Notes: generated from the letters alone by a model not told the origin. A stretch of 11,279 nt of DNA from an uncultured bacterium (GCA_938014945.1 CALLQH010000170.1:1-11279), one strand, 5' to 3'. Positions 1 to 6,303 are shown, counted from the first letter of the stretch. A program made the numbers and translations.

Positions 1-1
1 G

Positions 2-1096
2 GAGAACAAGAGCATCGAGACCGAGCTTGAGGTCGTCGAAGGCATGCAGTTCGACCGCGGCTATATCTCGCCCTACTTCGTGACCAACGCCGAGAAGATG
101 ATCGCCGAACTTGAAACCCCCTTCATCATGCTCTGCGAGAAGAAGGTCTCGAACATGCAGGCCCTGCTGCCTGTGCTCGAGGAGGTGGCCAAGTCGGGCC
201 AGCCTCTCATCATCATCTCCGAGGACGTCGAGGGCGAGGCGCTCGCCACGCTCGTCGTCAACAAGCTGCGCGGCGGCCTCAAGGTCGCGGCCGTCAAGGC
301 GCCGGGCTTCGGCGACCGGCGCAAGGCCATGCTGGAAGACATCGCCATCCTGACGGGCGGCACGGTGATTTCCGAGGACCTCGGCATCAAGATGGAGAAC
401 GTCACGCTCGCCATGCTGGGCAAGGCCAAGAAGGTCGAGATCAGCAAGGACGACACCACGATCATCGGCGGCTCCGGCAAGAAGGCCGACATCCAGGGCC
501 GCGTCGCCCAGCTGCGCCAGCAGATCGAGAACACCACCTCGGAATACGACCGCGAGAAGATCCAGGAGCGCCTGGCCAAGCTCGCCGGCGGCGTTGCCGT
601 GATCAAGGTCGGCGGCTCGACCGAGGTCGAGGTCAAGGAACGCAAGGATCTGGTCGATGACGCCCTGCACGCGACCCGTGCGGCCGTCGAGGAAGGCATC
701 GTGCCGGGCGGCGGCGCTGCCCTGCTCTATGCGGTGCGCGCACTCGACAAGCTGGTGCTCGAGGATGCCGACCAGCAGGTCGGCGTCGACATCATCCGCA
801 AGGCGATCCAGGTGCCCCTGCGCCAGATCGTCGCCAACGCGGGCCTCGACGGCGCGGTGGTGGCCGGCAAGCTGCTCGAGCAGAAGGACAAGAACCGCGG
901 CTTCGACGCCCAGGCCGAGGAATACAAGGACATGATCGCGGCCGGGATCGTCGATCCCACCAAGGTCGTGCGCATCGCCCTTCAGGATGCCGCTTCGGTT
1001 GCCGGTTCGCTGATCACTGCCGAGGCGGTGGTTGCCGAAAAGGTCAAGAAGAACGGCGGGTCCTCTGCCCCCGATATGGGCGACATGGACTTCTAG
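2..1096 (+). CDS. groEL: Chaperonin GroEL (Hsp60), 5' end missing
   Basis: ATP-driven folding chaperone that forms the 14-subunit double ring in the cytoplasm and works with GroES. The open frame runs in from the left edge, and 364 residues are visible. It begins just before the VVEGMQFDRGY hinge stretch (E. coli Glu191 region), so roughly the first 180 residues are outside the window. Visible landmarks are EDVEGEALATLVVN and KAPGFGDRRKAML in the apical domain, QGRVAQLRQQIE and YDREKIQERLAKLAGGVAVIKVG, then DDALHATRAAVEEGIVPGGG. That last stretch holds the ATPase aspartate equivalent to E. coli Asp398. The equatorial part then continues to the stop. The tail is GGSSAPDMGDMDF, not the usual run of GGM repeats, so this may be one of several groEL copies. 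groES would be expected upstream but is not visible. Family identity is certain; which paralogue it is cannot be told. Confidence 0.97.
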   Translation, partial: ENKSIETELEVVEGMQFDRGYISPYFVTNAEKMIAELETPFIMLCEKKVSNMQALLPVLEEVAKSGQPLIIISEDVEGEALATLVVNKLRGGLKVAAVKAPGFGDRRKAMLEDIAILTGGTVISEDLGIKMENVTLAMLGKAKKVEISKDDTTIIGGSGKKADIQGRVAQLRQQIENTTSEYDREKIQERLAKLAGGVAVIKVGGSTEVEVKERKDLVDDALHATRAAVEEGIVPGGGAALLYAVRALDKLVLEDADQQVGVDIIRKAIQVPLRQIVANAGLDGAVVAGKLLEQKDKNRGFDAQAEEYKDMIAAGIVDPTKVVRIALQDAASVAGSLITAEAVVAEKVKKNGGSSAPDMGDMDF

Positions 1097-1141
1097 CCGC
1101 AAGATTACGCCAACGACGGCGGTGTCCCTGGCAGCAGGGGC

Positions 1142-1186
1142 GCCGCCGCTTCGACGGAACGCGGCGGCCTTCGTCAGCCGAAGGCC
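1142..1186 (+). terminator. Two overlapping hairpins after groEL
   Basis: The 150-base gap after groEL holds two stem-loops that share bases. Hairpin A pairs GCCGCCGC (1142-1149) with GCGGCGGC (1161-1168). Hairpin B pairs GGCCTTCG (1166-1173) with CGAAGGCC (1179-1186) around a 5-base loop. They overlap at 1166-1168, so they cannot both be complete. There is no clear U-tract, so a factor-assisted or U-poor terminator is the likeliest role. This is inferred from position and pairing only. The rest of the gap (1187-1246) holds nothing else I recognise except the sigma-factor ribosome binding site. Confidence 0.45.
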
Positions 1187-1246
1187 TGCGCCCCGACGCT
1201 CCCCCGATCCGGGAGGCCTCACGTCGTTCGACAGGAGACTCCCGCC

Positions 1247-1816
1247 ATGACTCTCAATCTCGTCTCGACCAGCTTCACCGGCGACCTGATGGACGAGGTC
1301 GCCCAGCTTCGCCGCTCCGCGCGCCGCCGCGCCGCCGGCCACGACGATCTGGCCGACGATCTGGTGCAGGAGACCCTGATGCGCGCCTGGACCTACCGTG
1401 ACCGCTTCACGGAGGGCACCAACCTCGGCGCCTGGCTCCACACCATCCTGCGCAACACCCACATCAGCCATATCCGCAAGGCCAGGCGCGAACGGGTGGG
1501 CCTGGATGCCGGCTGGGAGCAGCGCCTGGTCAGCCCGGCAAGCCAGGAAGACCATCTGGCCCTGATCGAGGTCGCCGCAGCCCTGAACCGGCTACCCGCT
1601 GCCGACCGCGCGATCCTGATCGCGCTCGGCATCGAGGATCGCGCCCACGAGGACATCGCCCTGGAGGCCGGCTGCGCCATGGGGACGGTCCGCAGCAGGC
1701 TGTCGCGTGCGCGCATCCGGCTGCGCGATGTTCTGGAGGAACTCCCCGGCGGCATCTGCCTGCCGGGCCGCATCATGAGCCCGTCGGATGCGGGCCAACG
1801 CCGCATCGGTACCTGA
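1247..1816 (+). CDS. ECF sigma factor, EcfG-like
   Basis: Sigma-70 family factor of the extracytoplasmic-function group, which directs RNA polymerase to a set of promoters. The 189 residues give a two-domain ECF protein. Region 2 spans about residues 15-82 and includes DDLVQETLMRAW and the GTNLGAWLHTILRNTHISHIRK stretch typical of alphaproteobacterial EcfG and relatives. Region 4 spans about 105-165, with RLPAADRAILIALG and a helix-turn-helix ending GTVRSRLSRARIRLR. About 25 extra residues follow. The ATG at 1247 is chosen because AGGAG (1233-1237) lies nine bases upstream; a later in-frame ATG at 1289 is possible. EcfG proteins usually act with the anti-sigma NepR and the response regulator PhyR, and neither gene is present here. 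It may therefore be a secondary EcfG paralogue. I found no convincing GGAAC-N16/17-CGTT promoter in front of it. ECF assignment is secure; the general-stress role is inferred. Confidence 0.9.
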   Translation: MTLNLVSTSFTGDLMDEVAQLRRSARRRAAGHDDLADDLVQETLMRAWTYRDRFTEGTNLGAWLHTILRNTHISHIRKARRERVGLDAGWEQRLVSPASQEDHLALIEVAAALNRLPAADRAILIALGIEDRAHEDIALEAGCAMGTVRSRLSRARIRLRDVLEELPGGICLPGRIMSPSDAGQRRIGT

Positions 1817-1826
1817 GCAACCCCGG

Positions 1827-1841
1827 GGCCGGGGCCCGGCC
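1827..1841 (+). terminator. GC-rich hairpin after the sigma gene
   Basis: GGCCGG (1827-1832) and CCGGCC (1836-1841) can form a 6-bp stem with a 3-base loop, 10 bases after the sigma-factor stop. There is no U-tract. It could attenuate read-through into the small gene at 1879, or be chance in very GC-rich sequence. Confidence 0.25.
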
Positions 1842-1878
1842 GAGGGCCAGCCCTTCCATCGACCACAGGAGAACAGTC

Positions 1879-1992
1879 ATGTCGTTCAACGACCTTCCTT
1901 CGGATGCCAACACGCCCAAGAAGCCCGTCGACGATGCCAAGGCCAAGCCGGCTCCCGCCGTCGAGCCCGTCAAGAAGGCATCTGCCACCTAG
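1879..1992 (+). CDS. Small Lys/Pro/Ala-rich protein (37 aa)
   Basis: A 37-residue reading frame beginning MSFNDLPSDANTPKKP, then a low-complexity stretch of Lys, Ala, Pro, Asp and Val, ending KKASAT. It contains no Cys, Trp or Tyr, no membrane segment and no signal peptide, and is probably disordered and cytoplasmic. Support for its being real: AGGAG (1867-1871) lies seven bases before the ATG, the frame is clean to a TAG stop, codon use matches the neighbours, and it fills the gap between two other genes on the same strand. It starts 62 bases after the sigma-factor stop and may be co-transcribed with it. I do not recognise a named family and assign no function. Translation is likely but not proven. 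Confidence 0.62.
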   Translation: MSFNDLPSDANTPKKPVDDAKAKPAPAVEPVKKASAT

Positions 1993-2066
1993 CCTGCGTC
2001 CATGTCCGGAAGCCGGAGCGGGTCGGGGACGTCATTACCCGGCCCGCGCCCCGGCGGGAGTCCTCG

Positions 2067-2348
2067 ATGACCAAGCGCACGACACGCACCACGGTGACCT
2101 TCGGCAAACCCTTTGTCCTGCGCGGCTTCGATCAGGGACTGCCCAGCGGCAGCCATGAGGTCGAGATCGACGAGGAGCTGCTCGAAGGCGTCTCGTTTCT
2201 CGCCTATCGCAGGGTGTTGACCCTGCTGCACCTGCGCCCGGCCGGAGGGGGCGGTACCTCGCAGTCCCTGGTGGTTGATCCGGCTGACCTGGAGGCCGCC
2301 CTGGCGCGCGACCGGGCGGCTGCCGTTCCCCTGGCGACCGCCTGCTGA
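2067..2348 (+). CDS. Small conserved-type protein, unknown function (93 aa)
   Basis: A 93-residue soluble protein with no signal peptide or membrane segment. The first half looks like a compact beta-rich fold, with TVTFGKPFVLRGFDQGLPSG followed by HEVEIDEELLEGVSFLAYRRVLTLLHLRP. The last third, LVVDPADLEAALARDRAA, is helical. The pattern 'TVTF..PF.L.G.D..LP.G.Y.VE.DEELLEG.SF.AYRR' recurs, as far as I recall, in short uncharacterised proteins of alphaproteobacteria. The frame is open further upstream, back to 1788, but the ATG at 2067 is preferred. GGGAG (2056-2060) sits six bases before it, and the upstream extension would overlap the 37-residue gene in another frame. It lies 74 bases after that gene. 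No function is assigned. Confidence 0.8.
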   Translation: MTKRTTRTTVTFGKPFVLRGFDQGLPSGSHEVEIDEELLEGVSFLAYRRVLTLLHLRPAGGGGTSQSLVVDPADLEAALARDRAAAVPLATAC

Positions 2349-2470
2349 GTATATTAGGAAAAACCGAAGCCATGCTTCATGGAATAGTGTTTTAGCTAAT
2401 CCATGGCCGCCGCTAGGCTGCCTTCGACATCGCGGAACAAGACCCGCGCAGGCAGCCAAGGGGGCCGGAC
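2349..2470 (+). promoter_or_regulatory. AT-rich upstream region and structured leader of the oxidoreductase gene
   Basis: The part from about 2349 to 2400 is much richer in A/T than its surroundings and is the likely promoter region, though I cannot fix -35 and -10 boxes. It holds two small inverted repeats, CCATG-CTT-CATGG (2370-2382) and the palindrome TTAGCTAA (2392-2399). Either could be an operator. Next comes a potential stem-loop, GGCTGCC (2416-2422) with GGCAGCC (2451-2457), enclosing an inner pair CGCGG (2431-2435) with CCGCG (2444-2448). It ends directly against the ribosome binding site AAGGGGG (2458-2464), six bases before the ATG at 2471. The pairing is visible; any regulatory role is inferred. 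Confidence 0.4.
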
Positions 2471-3742
2471 ATGTCCATCGAACAGACCCATACCGTCGTG
2501 GTCGGCGCAGGTCAGGCCGGCATCGCCATGAGCGAACATCTCAGCCGCCAGGGCGTGCCTCATATCGTGCTGGAGCGGCACCGCATCGCCGAGCGCTGGC
2601 GTTCGGAGCGCTGGGATTCGCTCGTCGCCAACGGCCCCGCCTGGCACGACCGCTTTCCAGGACGCGAGTTCGCTGGCGATCCCGATGGCTTTCCCCACAA
2701 GGAGACGGTGGCGGACTATTTCGTCGCCTATGCCGAGCAGATCGCGGCACCCGTGCGCTGCGGCGTGGAGGTGCGCGAGGTGCGCCGCATCGAGGGCGGG
2801 CGCGGCTTCCGCGTGGAAACGTCAGAGGGCGTGATCGAGGCGGCGAGCGTGGTTGCCGCCACGGGCCCCTTCCAGCGCCCGGTGATGCCCGCGATCGTGC
2901 CCCAGGATGCCGATGTCGTGCAGATGCACTCCAGCGCCTACCGCAATCCCGATGCCTTGCCGGAGGGGGCGGTGCTGGTGGTCGGCGCGGGCTCCTCGGG
3001 CGTGCAGATCGCCGACGAACTGCAGCGCGCCGGCCGGCAGGTCTACCTCTCGGTCGGCCCGCACGACCGCCCGCCGCGCAGCTATCGCGGGCGCGATTTC
3101 GTCTGGTGGCTGGGCGTCCTGGGCAAGTGGGATGCCGAGGCCCCGGCGCCGGGCGTGGAACACGTCACCATCGCGGTGAGCGGCGCGCGCGGCGGCGAGA
3201 CCATCGATTTCCGCCGGCTGGCCGGACAGGGCCTCACCCTGGTCGGACGCACGGAAGGTTACCGGGATGGCGTCCTGCGCTTTGCCCCAGACCTTGCCGA
3301 GAACATCGCCCGGGGCGATGCCAACTATCTCTCGGTGCTCGACGAGGCCGACGCCCATGTCGCGCGCCACGGGCTTGACCTGCCCGAGGAGCCTTCGGCG
3401 CGCCACATCGGCCCCGATCCCCAATGCATGTGCGAACCGATCCTGGAGCTCGATCTCGCCCAGGCGGACATCGGCACGATCCTCTGGGCGACCGGCTTTG
3501 CGGTCGACTACGGCTGGCTGAAGGCCGACACGTTCGATGACAAGGGCAAGCCTCTGCACCGGCGCGGTGTCTCCCGCGAGCCCGGCGTCTATTTCCTGGG
3601 GCTGCCGTGGCTGTCGCGGCGCGGCTCGTCCTTCATCTGGGGTGTGTGGCACGACGCCATGCACATCGCCGACCAGATCGCCATCCAGCGCAGCTACCTC
3701 GATTATCACGATGCGGCCAACGCCAGGGTGGAGGCGGCCTAG
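2471..3742 (+). CDS. FAD/NAD(P)-binding monooxygenase-like oxidoreductase
   Basis: Probable NADPH- and O2-using flavoprotein of the flavin-containing monooxygenase / CzcO-like group, cytoplasmic, 423 residues. The N-terminal Rossmann fold carries the FAD motif GAGQAG (residues 12-17), followed by the acidic strand end VLER (33-36). The stretch QMHSSAYRNP (151-160) corresponds to the family's FxGxxxHSxxY region, although the first part is degenerate. The NAD(P)H-binding motif is VLVVGAGSSGVQIADEL (168-184). The ATGF motif sits at 340-343, and the C-terminus has the FLGLPWLSRRGSSFIWGVWHDA stretch common in this subgroup. The start is supported by AAGGGGG six bases upstream. The next gene is a LysR regulator 20 bases downstream, suggesting an inducible pair. 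The substrate cannot be told: N-, S- and carbonyl oxygenation are all possible. Confidence 0.88.
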   Translation: MSIEQTHTVVVGAGQAGIAMSEHLSRQGVPHIVLERHRIAERWRSERWDSLVANGPAWHDRFPGREFAGDPDGFPHKETVADYFVAYAEQIAAPVRCGVEVREVRRIEGGRGFRVETSEGVIEAASVVAATGPFQRPVMPAIVPQDADVVQMHSSAYRNPDALPEGAVLVVGAGSSGVQIADELQRAGRQVYLSVGPHDRPPRSYRGRDFVWWLGVLGKWDAEAPAPGVEHVTIAVSGARGGETIDFRRLAGQGLTLVGRTEGYRDGVLRFAPDLAENIARGDANYLSVLDEADAHVARHGLDLPEEPSARHIGPDPQCMCEPILELDLAQADIGTILWATGFAVDYGWLKADTFDDKGKPLHRRGVSREPGVYFLGLPWLSRRGSSFIWGVWHDAMHIADQIAIQRSYLDYHDAANARVEAA

Positions 3743-3762
3743 GCAGGGGCCGGGCAGCGGCG

Positions 3763-4692
3763 ATGGCCCTGCGCTTCACCCTGCGCCAGCTCGAATACTT
3801 CGTGGCCGTGGGCGAGGCCGGCAGCATCGCTGCGGCCGCCCAGCGCATCAACGTCTCCTCGCCCTCGATCTCGTCGGCGATCTCTCAGCTCGAGGATGCC
3901 TTCGGCGTCGCCCTGTTCGTGCGCCAGCATGCCCACGGGCTGTCGCTGACGCCGGGCGGGCGGCGCTTTTTCGCGGCGGCGCGCGATGTGCTGGATCGTG
4001 CCGGCGCCCTGCACGATGTCGCCAACGACATCTCGCAGCAGGTGCGCGGTCCCATTGCCGTCGGCGCCCTGGTGACCGTGGCTTCCTTCGTGCTGCCGCA
4101 GCTGCGCCGCGCGTTCGAGCTGGCGCACCCGGAGGTGACGTTCCGCCAGAGCGAGGCGCACCAGGAGGACCTGATCGCCATGCTGCGCCGGGCCGAGGTC
4201 GATATCGCGCTGACCTACGACCTCGACATTCCCGCCGATATCGCCTTCGAAGCCCTGCTGGAACTGCCGCCCCATGCCGTGTTCTCGCCGGACCATCGCC
4301 TTGCCGGACGGACCAGCGTGCGGCTGGAGGAACTGGCCGGTGAGCCGCTGGTCCTGCTCGACCTGCCGCTCAGCCGGGAATACTTCCTGTCGCTGTTCGA
4401 TGCCGCGGGCCTGCGTCCGACGGTTGCCGAGCGCACGCCGCATCTGGCCATGCTGCGCGCCATGGTCGCCAACGGCTTTGGCTACGGCCTGCTCAACCTG
4501 GCAGGGCCGAATGCCATCGCCGCAGACGGCATGCCGTTATGCCATGTGCGCATCAAGGGCGAGCAGCGCCCCCTCAAGCTGGGGCTTGCGACCATGCGGA
4601 CCGAACGCAAGGCCCGCATCCTGGCCGCCTTCGAGGAGCACTGCCGCACAGCGCTGTCCTCCCCTGCGATGCGAGGGCTGGCATTGCCCTGA
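3763..4692 (+). CDS. LysR family transcriptional regulator
   Basis: DNA-binding regulator of 309 residues, the usual LysR length. The winged helix-turn-helix is residues 5-64 (FTLRQLEYFVAVGEAGSIAAAA, then SSPSISSAISQLE and FVRQHAHGLSLTPGG). The linker helix follows, and the periplasmic-binding-protein-like effector domain spans about 93-300, with RGPIAVGAL at its start and MVANGFGYGLLNL near the ligand cleft. The ATG at 3763 places the HTH at the normal distance from the N-terminus; the open frame extends upstream to 3607 only through the end of the oxidoreductase gene. The ribosome binding site is weak (GGGCAG). LysR genes usually lie divergent from their target, but here the gene follows the oxidoreductase on the same strand. 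That pair, or the thiamine operon downstream, could be a target; the first is more likely. The effector is unknown. Confidence 0.94.
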   Translation: MALRFTLRQLEYFVAVGEAGSIAAAAQRINVSSPSISSAISQLEDAFGVALFVRQHAHGLSLTPGGRRFFAAARDVLDRAGALHDVANDISQQVRGPIAVGALVTVASFVLPQLRRAFELAHPEVTFRQSEAHQEDLIAMLRRAEVDIALTYDLDIPADIAFEALLELPPHAVFSPDHRLAGRTSVRLEELAGEPLVLLDLPLSREYFLSLFDAAGLRPTVAERTPHLAMLRAMVANGFGYGLLNLAGPNAIAADGMPLCHVRIKGEQRPLKLGLATMRTERKARILAAFEEHCRTALSSPAMRGLALP

Positions 4693-4705
4693 GCCGATGG
4701 GGCAG

Positions 4706-4720
4706 CGGCACAACCTGCCG
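4706..4720 (+). terminator. Weak hairpin after the LysR gene
   Basis: CGGCA (4706-4710) and TGCCG (4716-4720) can pair around a 5-base loop, 13 bases after the LysR stop. There is no U-run, so it is only a tentative end of the oxidoreductase-LysR transcript. Confidence 0.25.
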
Positions 4721-4749
4721 TTGACCCGGCCGTCCATCCGCTGTCATCC
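4721..4749 (+). promoter_or_regulatory. Candidate promoter of the thiamine operon
   Basis: TTGACC (4721-4726) resembles a -35 box. Possible -10 boxes are TGTCAT (4742-4747, spacing 15) or TCATCC (4744-4749, spacing 17), and both are poor. A start near 4754-4757 would put the first base of the RNA at the start of the riboswitch P1 stem, which is the main reason to believe it. Confidence 0.35.
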
Positions 4750-4755
4750 TGCGCG

Positions 4756-4834
4756 CGCGACAGGGGCGCTCGGGAAACCGGGCTGAGAAGCACCCTAGAA
4801 CCTGAACCGGATAATGCCGGCGGAGGAAGTCGCG
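4756..4834 (+). promoter_or_regulatory. TPP riboswitch (THI element)
   Basis: Thiamine-pyrophosphate-sensing aptamer upstream of thiM. The conserved core is visible: CTGAGA (4783-4788), ACCCT then GAACCTGA (4792-4805), and GGATAATGCCGGCGGAGGAA (4809-4828). All stems can be drawn. P1 pairs CGCGAC (4756-4761) with GTCGCG (4829-4834). P2 pairs AGGG (4762-4765) with CCCT (4793-4796). P3 pairs GCTCGG (4768-4773) with CCGGGC (4778-4783), with one G-U pair and a GAAA loop. P5 pairs CCGG (4807-4810) with CCGG (4817-4820). P3 is short. TPP binding stabilises this fold and normally lowers expression of the genes downstream, here thiM-thiE-thiD. Confidence 0.95.
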
Positions 4835-4843
4835 GGTGCCACA

Positions 4844-4900
4844 AGGGCGGCTGCCGCCCCACCGTGTTTTCCCGCCCTGCCTCCCCGGCGGGGAGAGACG
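4844..4900 (+). promoter_or_regulatory. Riboswitch expression platform and thiM ribosome binding site
   Basis: Between the aptamer and thiM lie competing stems. GGGCGG (4845-4850) can pair with CCGCCC (4854-4859), followed by TTTT at 4867-4870 as a weak terminator. Alternatively AGGGCGG (4844-4850) can pair with CCGCCCT (4872-4878). Separately, CTCCCC (4881-4886) pairs with GGGGAG (4890-4895) around a 3-base loop. GGGGAG is the thiM Shine-Dalgarno sequence, five bases before the ATG, so this stem would block translation. How ligand binding is transmitted is inferred; GCGGG (4832-4836), overlapping the 3' strand of P1, could pair with CCCGC (4871-4875) when P1 is open. Confidence 0.6.
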
Positions 4901-5692
4901 ATGACGGACGGACCCGGCCACCAGCTCGCGCAGATGCGGCAAGCCGCACCGCTGGTGCACAACATCACCAACTTCGTTGCCATGAACGTCATGGCCAATG
5001 TCCTGCTGGCGATCGGCGCTTCGCCCGCCATGGTCCATGCGCGGGCCGAGGCGGCGGAGTTCGCCGGCATCGCCCAGACGCTGAGCGTCAACATCGGCAC
5101 GGCCGATCCCGAATGGGGTGCGGCGATGATCGATGCCGCCCAGGCCATGGGCGCGCAGGGCAAACCCTGGGTGCTGGATCCCGTGGCGGTGGGTGCTACC
5201 GCCTTCCGGCGCGATCTGGGCGCCCGGCTTCTGTCCTGCGCGCCGAGCGTCATCCGCGGCAACGCCTCGGAAATCCTGGCGCTCTCAGGCAGCGACGCCG
5301 CGGGGCGCGGGGTCGACAGCGGCGATCCCGTTGCCCTTGCCGAGGCCGGTGCGCGGGACCTGGCGCTCTCCAGCGGGGCGGTGGTCGCCGTCACCGGGCC
5401 GGTCGACTACGTGACCGACGGCCGCCGCGCCATGCGCATTGCCAACGGCCACCCCCTGATGCCGCGCATCACGGCACTGGGCTGTTCGCTGACCGGCGTG
5501 GTGGCGGCCTTCTGCGCCGTTGCGGAACCCTTCGAGGCAACGGTCGCCGCGCTCGCGGCCTTCGGTGTCGCCGGCGACATCGCCGGGGAGAAGGCGACGG
5601 GGCCCGGCTCCTTCGCCGTCGGCCTGCTCGATGCGCTCCATGGCCTCACGCCGCAGACGCTCGACAGCCGGGCGCGGATCGAAGCGGCATGA
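4901..5692 (+). CDS. thiM: Hydroxyethylthiazole kinase ThiM
   Basis: Phosphorylates 4-methyl-5-(2-hydroxyethyl)thiazole with ATP, a salvage step of thiamine synthesis in the cytoplasm. The protein has 263 residues, the normal size of the family (E. coli 262). Signatures are PLVHNITNFVAMNVMANVLLAIGASPAM (17-44), VLDPVAVGATAFR (91-103), RGNASEI (119-125), AVTGPVDYVTDG (163-174), and TALGCSLTG (191-199) with the conserved cysteine at 195. GPGSFAVGLLDAL follows near the C-terminus. The ATG at 4901 has GGGGAG five bases upstream. An in-frame ATG at 4814 lies inside the riboswitch and is rejected. First gene of the operon; its stop overlaps the thiE start (ATGA). Confidence 0.97.
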   Translation: MTDGPGHQLAQMRQAAPLVHNITNFVAMNVMANVLLAIGASPAMVHARAEAAEFAGIAQTLSVNIGTADPEWGAAMIDAAQAMGAQGKPWVLDPVAVGATAFRRDLGARLLSCAPSVIRGNASEILALSGSDAAGRGVDSGDPVALAEAGARDLALSSGAVVAVTGPVDYVTDGRRAMRIANGHPLMPRITALGCSLTGVVAAFCAVAEPFEATVAALAAFGVAGDIAGEKATGPGSFAVGLLDALHGLTPQTLDSRARIEAA

Positions 5693-6303
5693 TCGGGCCG
5701 GTCTGCGTCATCACCGATGCCGATGCGCCGCTGACGATCCCGGAGCAGGCCGAAGCTGCGGCCCGCGGCGGCGCCGATCTGGTGCAGCTTCGCCACAAGG
5801 GTCTCGACGACGATGCCTTTGCGGAGCTCGGACGTGCGGTTCTGGAGCGCATCGCGCCCCTGGGGGCGCGCCTGGTCGTCAACGATCGTGTCGCCGTGGC
5901 CTGCGCCATCGGCGCCCAAGGCCTCCACATCGGCCAGAGCGACGGCGCACCGCAGGCGGTCCGCGCCCTGATCGGACCCGGCATGCTGCTGGGGCTTTCC
6001 ATCGAGGTGCCCGCACAGGTCCATGACGTGCCCGAAGGCGTGGTCGACTACCTGGGCGTCGGGCCGATCCGGGCGACGGCGAGCAAATCCGATCACGCCC
6101 CTCCCATGGGTTTCGAGGGGCTGGCCGCGGTGACGGCGGCAACGTCGCTGCCATGCCTGGCCATCGGCGGCCTGACGGCGGGCGATGCCACCGCCCTGCG
6201 CGCCGCCGGGGCGGCGGGCCTTGCCGTCGTCTCGGCGGTGACACGGGCGGCCGATCCGCAAGCGGCAACCCGCGCCATCGCCGATGCCTGGAGGCTGGGA
6301 TGA
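5689..6303 (+). CDS. thiE: Thiamine-phosphate synthase ThiE
   Basis: Joins hydroxymethylpyrimidine pyrophosphate to thiazole phosphate, giving thiamine phosphate and pyrophosphate. It is a TIM-barrel enzyme of 204 residues. Visible active-site blocks are VQLRHKG (32-38), VVNDRVAVA (63-71), GLHIGQSD (78-85), GLSIEV (102-107), DYLGVGPIRATASKSDH (120-136), IGGL (159-162) and VVSAV (180-184). The phosphate loop reads RATASK where the Bacillus-type consensus is (Y/F)PTxTK: the proline is alanine and the second threonine serine, while the lysine is kept. This looks like ordinary lineage variation. The start overlaps the thiM stop by four bases and has no strong ribosome binding site, so translation is probably coupled. 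The end overlaps thiD in the same way. Confidence 0.96.
   Translation: MIGPVCVITDADAPLTIPEQAEAAARGGADLVQLRHKGLDDDAFAELGRAVLERIAPLGARLVVNDRVAVACAIGAQGLHIGQSDGAPQAVRALIGPGMLLGLSIEVPAQVHDVPEGVVDYLGVGPIRATASKSDHAPPMGFEGLAAVTAATSLPCLAIGGLTAGDATALRAAGAAGLAVVSAVTRAADPQAATRAIADAWRLG

Noticed and set aside
1156..1182. GGAAC at 1156-1160 as half of an EcfG-type promoter before the sigma gene
   Set aside because: No CGTT element at the required spacing of 16-17 bases.
2275..3378. Long + strand frame overlapping the oxidoreductase gene
   Set aside because: Arg/Gly/Pro-rich translation in another frame of a confident gene; no domain pattern and no supported start.
2822..3709. 295-residue minus-strand frame inside the oxidoreductase gene
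   Set aside because: Shadow frame; the sense frame has both Rossmann motifs and a good ribosome binding site.
4814..4900. Upstream in-frame start for ThiM
   Set aside because: The ATG lies within the conserved riboswitch core and would add 29 residues absent from the family; the ATG at 4901 has its own ribosome binding site.
5689..6303. RATASK in ThiE in place of (Y/F)PTxTK as a sign of altered catalysis
   Set aside because: The lysine and a hydroxyl at both threonine positions are retained, and variation here is common between lineages as far as I know.
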